In this document: piece after piece, positions 1 to 6,019 of the stretch
Layout: each line of letters opens with the position of its first letter
Numbering within the stretch: position 1 is the stretch's first letter
Assembly (NCBI GenBank): GCA_964643005.1
Contig: CAZXQI010000143.1
Coordinates: 1 to 8,183, forward strand
Reading direction: 5' to 3'
DNA length: 8,183 nt
Source of the DNA: UBA6168 sp964643005
GTDB lineage: Bacteria > Bacteroidota > Bacteroidia > Chitinophagales > Saprospiraceae
Position numbers and translations under genes: made by a program
Notes under the pieces: model-generated
The model's input: the letters and a program-made list of their open reading frames with translations, nothing else
What the model was told of the DNA's origin: nothing
The model's database searches: none

Positions 1-771
1 TTCGTAGTGTGAGGAACCATCCTGTTTTTTTAGGTTCATTCGGAGTTCCTCCTTAGCAAACCGGATCAATTCGTCAGACAGCGCCGCTCTCTCCTTTGAA
101 GAGATGGAGCCGGAAAGGGCTGCCACAATATAATAAGTGTGAAAATTCTCGACTATCAGGCTGAAGGTCTCATACTGTACAATTTCGAGCTGTTCATTTC
201 CTCTCTTAAAGGCATCCTCAACGAAAGACTTAATGGCCGTTAGCATACCTGCAATCATGTCTAAGTCAATCGTATCCTGCTTAGATGCACTCCCCAATAG
301 GATGCCCGAAAAGTGCTCGATGACGAATATCTCCTCAATAGCGCTGCTATCCAACCCGCTGAGAATCAACTCGCTCATTTCCTTCGGTTTTATTCCAAAA
401 ATGGCGTAGCGCAGCCTGCCAATAATTCCCCGTTGAAAAACAGCCCTAATCTGTTCTTCAATATTGTCTTTTAATAATTGAAACTGGTGCTGGATGTATT
501 TCTTAACCATTTGCCCTAAGGCGGGGTAGATGACCTCCAATAGCTCTTCTCTCGAGTTTTCCAGTTTCCTGTCGATAACTTCTTCAACGGCAATGCGAAA
601 TTCTACGGGAAAGTTTTTTTTAAAAAAAGCCAGTTGTTCCTGAATGATAGGGGTTACTTTTTCAGACAATAGGATGGGGTCGTCCAACGATTTTCTCAAT
701 TGGAGCAATTCCTCCCGGTCTTCTGCCAGAAGGATGTCCTTCAATTTATTCATCATCAGCCTTTCATCCAT
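1..771 (-). CDS. Partial OmpA-type protein, N-terminal half with longin/roadblock-like module
   Basis: The frame is open from an ATG at 771 to the left edge (257 codons, no stop), so the C-terminus lies outside the window. An in-frame stop lies a short way upstream of this ATG; the ATGs of the nearby Met-Met pair (residues 6-7) are alternative starts. Residues 1-115 are charged and helical. Residues 147-245 read as strand-strand-helix-strand-helix: IFVIEH, GILLGSAS, then DMIAGMLTAIKSFVEDAF (171-188), a strand pair around 196-221 and a final helix. That order fits a longin/roadblock-like fold. From memory, cyanobacterial proteins annotated 'OmpA family' share a YPxxG segment (82-86 here) and a DMxAGMLTAIxSFVxD segment in the same order and end in an OmpA/MotB peptidoglycan-binding domain; that domain would lie beyond the edge. 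No signal peptide or membrane segment is visible in this part. It follows the coiled-coil gene by 44 bases and is probably co-transcribed with it. The coding sequence is sound; the function is inferred. Confidence 0.8.
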   Translation of the reverse strand, partial: MDERLMMNKLKDILLAEDREELLQLRKSLDDPILLSEKVTPIIQEQLAFFKKNFPVEFRIAVEEVIDRKLENSREELLEVIYPALGQMVKKYIQHQFQLLKDNIEEQIRAVFQRGIIGRLRYAIFGIKPKEMSELILSGLDSSAIEEIFVIEHFSGILLGSASKQDTIDLDMIAGMLTAIKSFVEDAFKRGNEQLEIVQYETFSLIVENFHTYYIVAALSGSISSKERAALSDELIRFAKEELRMNLKKQDGSSHYE

Positions 772-815
772 GCCATTGTCAGTTATGCTTTTAAATTGTC
801 GGCAGGCGATACAGC

Positions 816-1175
816 CTATTCAGCAATGAGCTTCCGGCTCAACTCGGCCAGCATTTCCCCTAAGTCGCTCTTATCGGCTTTACTGATGGCAAGCAACTTT
901 TCATCTAAGCGCTGAACATGTTCTCCGAGCAGTTTTTCTAAGCGTTCAAAGCGCTCGTTCATAGTCTTTTCCAACTGCTGAAAGCGCTCGTCCGTTTTGT
1001 CAGATAGCGCATTTTTCTCCTGTGTCAATTGCTCCTTTGTCTGTGCCAGGCTCCGGTTGATTTCTTCAAATGCATCCTCGTATTCGGACATCTGCTGCCC
1101 CATGAGGATATTGCGAATGGTGCTGATTTCGCTCAACTGTGCTGCGGAAAGAGTTTGCTTATTTTTATCAGCCAT
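816..1175 (-). CDS. Small coiled-coil protein (119 aa), partner of the OmpA-type gene
   Basis: I chose the ATG at 1175 (MADKNKQTLS). The frame stays open to an ATG at 1292, but those 39 residues are basic, low in structure and cover what looks like the promoter leader. No signal peptide or membrane segment is present. Residues 10-30 form a helix around RNILMGQQ (21-28); residues 30-97 are a continuous charged coiled coil with repeated ERFQQLEK/ERFERLEK heptads; the end, ISKADKSDLGEMLAELSRKL (98-117), is conserved-looking. I recall cyanobacterial coiled-coil proteins with an N-terminal LxxLLxG..Q-type segment and a C-terminal KTDRxxLAxLFxEMAxRL segment, sitting beside an OmpA-family gene. The match of both ends and of the neighbour suggests a homologous, shorter version. 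It probably oligomerises and works with the product of the next gene. No enzymatic motif is seen. Function unknown. Confidence 0.8.
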   Translation of the reverse strand: MADKNKQTLSAAQLSEISTIRNILMGQQMSEYEDAFEEINRSLAQTKEQLTQEKNALSDKTDERFQQLEKTMNERFERLEKLLGEHVQRLDEKLLAISKADKSDLGEMLAELSRKLIAE

Positions 1176-1300
1176 GATGCGTGGATTTGGTATCGTTAAA
1201 AAATGAGTCCCTGTCTTTTTTGATTTTTGGAAAAATAGTCTTTGCAATGAGTTCTCTCGTAGGCCAGAGCGCAGTCTGGGATCTTTCTCCACCTAAAAAG

Positions 1301-1308
1301 CAAAATTA
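1301..1308 (-). promoter_or_regulatory. Candidate Bacteroidota -7 box for the coiled-coil/OmpA-type pair
   Basis: Read on the minus strand the site is TAATTTTG, an exact match to the Bacteroidota -7 consensus TAnnTTTG. It lies 12 bases past the suhB stop codon and about 125 bases before the start at 1175. No clear -33 TTTG element is visible at the right spacing. The leader that follows (1176-1300) contains a small CCAGA/TCTGG hairpin (1264-1279). It would make the two left-hand genes a transcription unit separate from suhB. Short AT-rich matches occur by chance, so this is tentative. Confidence 0.35.
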
Positions 1309-1319
1309 TACAGGTGTCT

Positions 1320-2120
1320 TTATAAAAAAGCCTGCCCGATTATCTCCTGTACATCTGCAAAAGTAGAAGGGCTGGCGGCGATTATTTCTTCACCGAACAG
1401 ATAATTTTCACCTCCTTTGAAATCGCTGACCAAGCCGCCTGCCTCCTGGACGATAAATGCGCCGGCGGCTACATCCCAGGGACTTAAGCTATATTCAAAA
1501 AAAGCGTCGTATCGTCCACAGGCGACGTAGGCAAGGTCAATGGCGGCAGCGCCAAAGCGGCGAATCCCCCTAGTTCTTTTCATCAATTGCCTAAAAGCCT
1601 GAAGGTACGGCTCCATCCTGCTAAAGTCCCGATAGGGAAAGCCAGTAGCGACGAGCGAGTTTTCGAGACCCGGCCTGCCGGAAACCCTGATTGCCTGCTC
1701 ATTGAGAAAAGCGCCTCCGCCCTTCCAGCCGTAAAAGCACTCCCGCCGGTTGACTTCATAAACGATTCCCAGGATAGTCCGGTCGTAGTGTCGAAGCGCA
1801 ACGCTGATGGCAAAACAAGGCAACTGGTGCAGAAAATTGGTCGTTCCGTCTAAAGGATCTATAATCCATTGGTACTCTCCTTCCCGGGTTTCTACCGTTT
1901 CCTCTTCCGTGAGAAAAGCAGAGCCGGGCAGCAACTTCCCAAGCCCGGAGACGAGTCGCTCTTCAGCGCCTTTATCTACATAACTCACTAAGCTGTTGAG
2001 GCTCTTCAGTTCAATCTGCTCATTTTTGACTTTGCCAAGTTCCCCCTGGATAAAGCCCCCGACGCCTTCCACTATCCGGCGGCTTTGTAGGCATAGGCTT
2101 TGGATTTCTTCCTCATTCAT
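1320..2120 (-). CDS. suhB: Inositol monophosphatase family protein
   Basis: This 266-residue protein matches the usual family length (E. coli SuhB is 267). It is a Mg-dependent, Li-sensitive-type phosphatase fold that removes phosphate from inositol 1-phosphate or related sugar and nucleotide phosphates. All metal-site motifs are present: the Glu pair in LTEEE (about 71-74), WIIDPLDGTTNF (85-96, ligands D88 and D91), and SPWDVAAGAFIVQEAGG (213-229, ligand D216). The RRFGAAAIDLAYVACGR block (187-203) is also typical of the family. I chose the ATG at 2120 because MNEEEI begins the conserved N-terminal helix; an in-frame ATG at 2159 would add 13 residues encoded inside hpt. The start overlaps the hpt stop by one base (TAATG), so translation is probably coupled. 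The true substrate cannot be told from sequence; in Bacteroidota it may include inositol phosphate for lipids or a nucleotide-derived phosphate. Confidence 0.93.
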   Translation of the reverse strand: MNEEEIQSLCLQSRRIVEGVGGFIQGELGKVKNEQIELKSLNSLVSYVDKGAEERLVSGLGKLLPGSAFLTEEETVETREGEYQWIIDPLDGTTNFLHQLPCFAISVALRHYDRTILGIVYEVNRRECFYGWKGGGAFLNEQAIRVSGRPGLENSLVATGFPYRDFSRMEPYLQAFRQLMKRTRGIRRFGAAAIDLAYVACGRYDAFFEYSLSPWDVAAGAFIVQEAGGLVSDFKGGENYLFGEEIIAASPSTFADVQEIIGQAFL

Positions 2121-2659
2121 TATTCGGCAAGTTGATAAATTCCATCGAGATTCCGGCACAGACCATTGTAATCCAGTCCATACCCAACGACAAACTTGTT
2201 GGGTATCTCAAACCCGGCATAGTCAATTTTCAGTTCAAACTGCATGGCTTCGGGCTTCACCAACAGGGCTGCCAGCGCTACCGATGCCGGTTCCAATTCT
2301 TTTAATTCCGTCAAAAAATGATGAAGCGTTCGACCGGAGTCCACGATATCTTCCACGATGATGATATGCCTGTCTTTTACAGGGATGTCAAGCCCCAGGA
2401 CGGTGGAAATCTGCCCGCTGAAATGGGTTCCTTTATAAGAAGAATAGCGGAGGAAAGCGACTTCGCATTCTAAGTCGCAGGCTCGCAACAAATCCGCAGC
2501 AAAAATAAAGGCTCCATTCAGGATACTGAGAAAAAGAGGGCGTTTGCCTGCGAAATCCCGACTTATCTGACGCCCCATGAACTTTACCTTTTCGTCAATT
2601 TTCATCCGGTCTATCATCGGCGCGAAACTGAGGTCAAGGGCAGTAATAATACTTTTCAT
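2120..2659 (-). CDS. hpt: Hypoxanthine phosphoribosyltransferase
   Basis: This 179-residue cytosolic enzyme (E. coli Hpt is 178) joins hypoxanthine or guanine to PRPP, giving IMP or GMP in purine salvage. Visible family features are the pyrophosphate loop LNGAFIF (48-54), the flexible loop SSYKGT (73-78), the PRPP-binding motif VEDIVDSGRTL (102-112) with its acidic pair E103-D104, the base-contact lysine in LLVKPE (133-137), and IPNKFVVGYGLDYNGLCRNL (152-171). The ATG at 2659 gives the family's normal N-terminus. The frame is open back to an ATG at 2755, but those 32 extra codons run across a GC-rich hairpin (2675-2698) and have no counterpart that I recognise. The stop overlaps the suhB start by one base. 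pepA lies 202 bases upstream in the same orientation. Confidence 0.95.
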   Translation of the reverse strand: MKSIITALDLSFAPMIDRMKIDEKVKFMGRQISRDFAGKRPLFLSILNGAFIFAADLLRACDLECEVAFLRYSSYKGTHFSGQISTVLGLDIPVKDRHIIIVEDIVDSGRTLHHFLTELKELEPASVALAALLVKPEAMQFELKIDYAGFEIPNKFVVGYGLDYNGLCRNLDGIYQLAE

Positions 2660-2674
2660 GTTTTTGCTTTGCCC

Positions 2675-2698
2675 GTCGGGCAGAAATTCCCGCCCGAC
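2675..2698 (-). repeat. GC-rich hairpin just upstream of hpt
   Basis: Arms GTCGGGC and GCCCGAC (2675-2681 and 2692-2698) pair perfectly over 7 bp around a 10-base loop. The downstream arm can pair instead with the next bases (GCCC-GAC-GGGC, minus strand), so two alternative folds exist. It ends 15 bases before the hpt ATG, where it could affect ribosome access, or it may be a copy of a dispersed intergenic repeat. A similar element precedes pepA. Confidence 0.5.
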
Positions 2699-2814
2699 TG
2701 ATTTTGACGCTAAGGAAAGGAAATTGAATGGTTTACCCAAAATGTAGGCTGCCATGATTTGTCACGATGGAATTAGAAAACATGGAATCCCTGCGTTCTC
2801 TATCTGCGACAAAG

Positions 2815-2858
2815 CCTCTTCCTTTATTTGGGCAAAAAATGGGGAGCCATGGAAGAGG
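2815..2858 (-). repeat. Inverted repeat after the pepA stop
   Basis: CCTCTTCC (2815-2822) and GGAAGAGG (2851-2858) form a perfect 8-bp inverted repeat around a 28-base loop, beginning 3 bases after the pepA stop codon. It is not followed by a T-run on the minus strand, so it is not a standard intrinsic terminator. It could protect the 3' end of the pepA message or mark a processing point between pepA and hpt. Confidence 0.35.
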
Positions 2859-2861
2859 AAG

Positions 2862-4358
2862 TCAATTCTTCAGGCTCTCTATGTAGGAAATCAGTAGCCT
2901 GACTCCGTAGGCAGTGGCAGCTTTCTGAGAAGAAAATTCCGAATCGGCGAAGACCATACCTGCAATGTCTAAATGTGCCCAGCTGGGGTGATCTTCAATA
3001 AATTCCTCCAGAAACTTGGCGGCGGTAATGGCGCCCGCAGCCGGACTCGAACTCAAATTTTTCACGTCGGCGATATCGGACTTCATTTCCTTCCTGTAGT
3101 CGTCCCAGAGCGGAAGTTGCCAGAGCCTTTCGCCTGTCTTCTCTGCGGCGGCGAGGATTCCGGCGGCTAATTCGTCGTTATTGCTAAAAAGTCCTCCCGA
3201 GACATAGCCAAAGGTTCGGACGCAGGAACCAGTCAGCGTGGCCATATCAATCAACACATCCGGTTTGAATTTGCGGATTGTATAACATAAGCCATCGGCG
3301 AGGACGAGCCTTCCTTCGGCGTCCGTATCCACCACCTCGATCGTCTTTCCATGATACGAGTCAATGACGTCTCCTGGCCGGACGGACTTCGCATCCACCG
3401 AGTTTTCTGTAGCCGGTATCACGCCAAACAGATGAAAGGGCAACTCTAATTTGGCAGCTAATTCTATGATACCCAAAACGGTAGCGGCGCCCCCCATATC
3501 AGATTTCATGTAGTACATGCCCGCCGAAGTCTTGATAGAAAGCCCTCCCGTATCGTAGGTGACGCCCTTGCCCACAAAGCCGATTTTTTTCGATGGCTTT
3601 TTCCCTTTAGGCAGGTATTCCATGACGATAAAAGCAGGCGGCAGCTCGCTGCCGCGGCTCACGGCAAGGAGGGCGTGCAGGCCGAGTTTTTCAATTCCTT
3701 TCTTGTCGAATACCTGAACTTTATAGCCATATTTTTTGCCGGAATTGACCGCCCATTCAGCCATAGCCTGGGGAGTCATCTTGTTGGCGGGAGCGTTGAC
3801 GAGGTTAAAAACCTCAAGTTGTGTCTCTCCGGTGGCTATTCCCTTTGCAATAGCGGCCTCGACAGCTTTCTTATATTTCCCGTCGGCGAATATTTCCACT
3901 TTCATCGTAGAGGGATCGACTGCCGTAGCGCCGTTCTGCCTTTCCGTTTTGTAAAGACCTAAATCATACCTGCCGAGCAGCATTCCGTTTACTGCCGCCT
4001 CTGCCCAGTCCGCCGGATTTTCAGGAGCATTTTGGTGTGAAAAACTGATACCCATTCGGGCAGGCAAGCTGTTTTTCCGCTTAAAGACCAGAGAGCGGAA
4101 AGCATTGAGCAGGTCTATCGGGCGCGCCTTTTCACCTAATCCAAGTAAAATAATCCGCCTGCTTCCCTGGCCTTCGCCGGGGTAAAGCGTATGAATCTCC
4201 TTCCATTCCGCTTTGAAATCGCTCCTGATTATATCTTCAGGAATACCTGTCTGCTTTGCTATCAGCGCAAATGCGGCGTCAGAAGAAGCCTGTTGAGCAA
4301 TTGGAATAATCAGAGCGTCCGGAGAACCCGCTACTTTCACACGAAAGGAAAACTGCAT
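2862..4358 (-). CDS. pepA: Leucyl aminopeptidase, M17 family
   Basis: This 498-residue cytosolic metallo-aminopeptidase (E. coli PepA is 503) removes N-terminal residues such as leucine from peptides and normally forms hexamers with two metal ions per active site. Residues about 1-165 are the variable N-terminal domain; the catalytic domain follows. All metal and catalytic positions are present and aligned to E. coli with a shift of six: K264, D269 (VGKGVTYDTGG), K276 (SIK), D287 (MKSDMGGAA), D346, E348 and R350 (DTDAEGRLVLADG). NLVNAPANKMTP (185-196) is the usual domain-entry motif. D344 stands where many family members have Asn (NTDAEGR); I believe this is common in Bacteroidota. The start at 4358 gives a normal N-terminus. 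A candidate promoter lies at 4519-4526, giving a leader of about 155 bases with a hairpin near its end. It is probably the first gene of a pepA-hpt-suhB run. Confidence 0.95.
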   Translation of the reverse strand: MQFSFRVKVAGSPDALIIPIAQQASSDAAFALIAKQTGIPEDIIRSDFKAEWKEIHTLYPGEGQGSRRIILLGLGEKARPIDLLNAFRSLVFKRKNSLPARMGISFSHQNAPENPADWAEAAVNGMLLGRYDLGLYKTERQNGATAVDPSTMKVEIFADGKYKKAVEAAIAKGIATGETQLEVFNLVNAPANKMTPQAMAEWAVNSGKKYGYKVQVFDKKGIEKLGLHALLAVSRGSELPPAFIVMEYLPKGKKPSKKIGFVGKGVTYDTGGLSIKTSAGMYYMKSDMGGAATVLGIIELAAKLELPFHLFGVIPATENSVDAKSVRPGDVIDSYHGKTIEVVDTDAEGRLVLADGLCYTIRKFKPDVLIDMATLTGSCVRTFGYVSGGLFSNNDELAAGILAAAEKTGERLWQLPLWDDYRKEMKSDIADVKNLSSSPAAGAITAAKFLEEFIEDHPSWAHLDIAGMVFADSEFSSQKAATAYGVRLLISYIESLKN

Positions 4359-4377
4359 GGTGGTTATGTTTTTCAGT

Positions 4378-4396
4378 CCGGCTTTCCTGCCGGCAG
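4378..4396 (-). repeat. GC-rich hairpin/palindrome in the pepA leader
   Basis: CCGGC (4378-4382) and GCCGG (4389-4393) can form a 5-bp hairpin with a 6-base loop. Overlapping it, CTGCCGGCAG (4387-4396) is a perfect 10-base palindrome, so the two folds exclude each other. The element ends 19 bases before the pepA ATG. Read on the plus strand it begins CAGTCCGGC (from 4374), close to CAGTCGGGC at the hpt hairpin on the minus strand, which hints at one shared element. Confidence 0.4.
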
Positions 4397-4518
4397 CTAT
4401 GGCGATTTTTTACGACCCGAAGGCGGTAGTGTTTCAATTATCCTGGAACTTCAATTTTATAAAATCGTGATTCTCAGTGGGGTTGAAGCTCTTCCAGCCA
4501 AAATAGTTATTTAAAACT

Positions 4519-4526
4519 CAAAGTTA
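4519..4526 (-). promoter_or_regulatory. Candidate Bacteroidota -7 box for pepA
   Basis: On the minus strand the site reads TAACTTTG, an exact fit to TAnnTTTG. It lies 88 bases after the msrB stop and about 160 before the pepA start. The region 20-25 bases further upstream is T-rich (TTTCTGTTTTTC) but has no exact TTTG -33 element. The rest of 4359-4613 contains no gene that I can support. Confidence 0.4.
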
Positions 4527-4579
4527 ATACAGGACAGAGTTTGTGAAAAACAGAAATCGCTCATCTTCTGCGCAATATC

Positions 4580-4595
4580 CTATTCGCCTATTCGC
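4580..4595. repeat. Two tandem 8-base units
   Basis: CTATTCGC occurs twice back to back between the msrB stop and the candidate pepA promoter. It could be a binding site read as a direct repeat or simply chance; nothing else supports a function. Confidence 0.25.
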
Positions 4596-4613
4596 AGCTC
4601 CTACATTCAGTCA

Positions 4614-5129
4614 TTAATTAGATGGATCAAAATCCAGAGAAATTGAATTCATACAAAAGCGCTGGTAGGTGGGAGGAGGGCCGTCGTCAAAAATATGCCC
4701 TAAGTGGGACAGGCATCGGGCGCATTGTACTTCTGTGCGCTGCATACCATAGGAATCGTCGGGTAAATAAACGACGCTGTTGGGGCGAACCGCCTCAAAG
4801 AAACTGGGCCATCCGCAAGTGCTGGCAAATTTGGCGTCAGAGACGAAAAGCCTGTTCCCACAAACGGCGCAATAGTAAGTGCCTCTGGTATCTGCATTCC
4901 AGTATTTGCCGGTAAAGGCGCGCTCGGTGGCCTTCTCCCTTGCCACGGCGTATAGGTCGGGCGAGAGTATCTTTTTCCATTCCTTATTGCTCACGCGCAA
5001 TTGCGTCGTATCTGTGCGGGAGTAATACGGATTGTTTTGGCGGATATTTATGACGTTGCTTTGTTGGGCGCTGCTCTCGCAACTGAGAAAGGAAAAGGTT
5101 ATGAATAATGACAAAATCGCTGATTTCAT
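4614..5129 (-). CDS. msrB: Exported (lipoprotein) peptide-methionine (R)-S-oxide reductase
   Basis: The 171-residue precursor opens with a signal sequence MKSAILSLFITFSFLSC, ending in a lipobox-like FLSC (C17), so the mature enzyme is probably a lipid-anchored envelope protein rather than the usual cytosolic MsrB. The MsrB domain covers about 45-168. It reduces methionine-R-sulfoxide in oxidised proteins. The structural zinc is held by two CxxC pairs, C87/C90 (YYCAVC) and C136/C139 (VQCARC). CGWPSFF (105-111) forms the substrate pocket with W107, HLGHIFDDG (142-150) carries the active-site His, and RFCMNS (157-162) holds the catalytic Cys C159 and N161. C105 is a candidate recycling Cys. The ATG at 5129 is fixed by the signal peptide. 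The stop lies 255 bases before the pepA start, and the start faces purN across a 285-base divergent region. Confidence 0.93.
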   Translation of the reverse strand: MKSAILSLFITFSFLSCESSAQQSNVINIRQNNPYYSRTDTTQLRVSNKEWKKILSPDLYAVAREKATERAFTGKYWNADTRGTYYCAVCGNRLFVSDAKFASTCGWPSFFEAVRPNSVVYLPDDSYGMQRTEVQCARCLSHLGHIFDDGPPPTYQRFCMNSISLDFDPSN

Positions 5130-5175
5130 TTTTTAAAATTAAATAAAGTGTAACGGGAACGGCCGGCAGTTTATC

Positions 5176-5193
5176 TCATTTTCATGAAAATGA
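5176..5193. promoter_or_regulatory. 18-base perfect palindrome in the msrB/purN divergent region
   Basis: TCATTTTCATGAAAATGA is identical to its own reverse complement over all 18 bases. It lies 47 bases before the msrB start and far upstream of purN, where a dimeric transcription factor would be expected to bind. No T-run follows, so it is not an obvious terminator. The regulator and which gene it would control are unknown. Confidence 0.45.
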
Positions 5194-5340
5194 ACGTTTA
5201 GGTTTCTTTCAGACGGCTTGCCTGAGTTTTTTCTCCCTTGAGATATTTGCATGGCGTCTCTCAAAGCGAATTTTTCAGATCCAAATTGCAAACATGCGCT
5301 GAATTAAAAAAACTGTTAGAGGGAATTACGGCAGATAAAC

Positions 5341-5348
5341 TAAATTTG
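5341..5348 (+). promoter_or_regulatory. Candidate Bacteroidota -7 box for purN
   Basis: TAAATTTG matches TAnnTTTG exactly and lies 66 bases before the purN ATG, giving a leader of roughly 55-60 bases. No clear TTTG -33 element is found upstream. Apart from this site and the palindrome at 5176-5193, the divergent region 5130-5414 shows no supported gene. Confidence 0.35.
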
Positions 5349-5414
5349 CTCTTTCAACTTCCGGAAGAAAAGGTGCAATTGTTAAAGTTCGGTTTGCTAT
5401 TTAATACTCAAAAA

Positions 5415-5981
5415 ATGAAACATCTCGCCATTTTCGCTTCCGGCACGGGAAGCAATGCGAAGAAGATTATTGAACATTTCAAACATCATCCCGATATAAC
5501 CGTCAGCCTCATCGTTTCCAATAAGCCCGACGCAAAAGTATTAGACATCGCCAGGGAAAATGATATTCCCTCCCTCGTCATTTCCCGCAGGGATTTTTAC
5601 GAGTCTAAAAATATTTTAAAAAAATTTAATAAATATCTCATTGATTTTGTGGTATTGGCGGGTTTTTTGTGGTTGGCGCCTGACTACCTTGTCAATGCCT
5701 ACCAGGGTCGAATGGTTAACATACATCCAGCCCTTTTACCAAAATTTGGAGGAAAGGGAATGTACGGCATGAAAGTCCACGAAGCTGCACATCGTGCAAA
5801 AGAAACCGAAACAGGCATCACTATCCACTTTGTAAATGAGCGTTACGACGATGGCGACATCATCTTTCAGGCAAAGTGCAGGATAGAGCCGTCAGATACG
5901 CCTGAGGAGATAGCCCGGAAAGTGCAGCAATTAGAGCATCTCCATTTTCCCAAAGTTCTTGAAAAATTAATCCTTCAATAA
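5415..5981 (+). CDS. purN: Phosphoribosylglycinamide formyltransferase
   Basis: This 188-residue cytosolic enzyme moves a formyl group from 10-formyl-THF to glycinamide ribonucleotide, the third step of de novo purine synthesis. It shows the phosphate-binding ASGTGSNAKKI (8-18), VSNKPDA (34-40), DFVVLAGFLWL (77-87), the active-site motif MVNIHPALLPKFGGKGMYG (100-118) with N102 and H104, and ETGITIHFVNERYDDGDII (132-150) with the catalytic Asp, probably D145. E. coli PurN is 212 residues; short forms of this size are usual in Bacteroidota. The ATG at 5415 starts the first beta strand directly (MKHLAIFAS). The frame is open upstream to a TTG at 5238 without another ATG, but that part overlaps the candidate promoter and has no recognisable domain. 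The next gene starts 38 bases after the stop and may be co-transcribed. Confidence 0.94.
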   Translation: MKHLAIFASGTGSNAKKIIEHFKHHPDITVSLIVSNKPDAKVLDIARENDIPSLVISRRDFYESKNILKKFNKYLIDFVVLAGFLWLAPDYLVNAYQGRMVNIHPALLPKFGGKGMYGMKVHEAAHRAKETETGITIHFVNERYDDGDIIFQAKCRIEPSDTPEEIARKVQQLEHLHFPKVLEKLILQ

Positions 5982-6019
5982 TAATGAACATTTTGTTTTT
6001 GAACTTCAAAACGACAATT

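Noticed and set aside
1176..1292. N-terminal extension of the coiled-coil protein from an ATG at 1292
   Set aside because: The added residues are basic, show no coiled coil or domain, overlap a hairpin-bearing leader just after the candidate promoter, and the start at 1175 gives a natural N-terminus.
3032..3062. A possible tRNA or structured RNA within pepA
   Set aside because: The text looks GC-rich, but it encodes the intact M17 C-terminal domain and no cloverleaf could be drawn.
3307..3330. pepA carries DTDAEGR in place of NTDAEGR
   Set aside because: The metal and catalytic residues D346, E348 and R350 are all present; I believe the Asn-to-Asp variant is common in Bacteroidota, so it is not evidence of lost activity.
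4191..4514. A 107-codon plus-strand reading frame across the pepA start and leader
   Set aside because: It lies mostly opposite pepA coding sequence, shows no recognisable domain and is explained as a shadow frame.
5251..5307. An 18-residue upstream reading frame before purN (MASLKANF...)
   Set aside because: No ribosome-binding signal, not regulatory in composition, and it lies upstream of the candidate purN promoter at 5341.
5984..6019. Upstream ATG adding 12 residues to the SPOR-domain protein
   Set aside because: The start at 6020 gives a classical signal peptide with a KK n-region; the longer form would place polar residues ahead of it.
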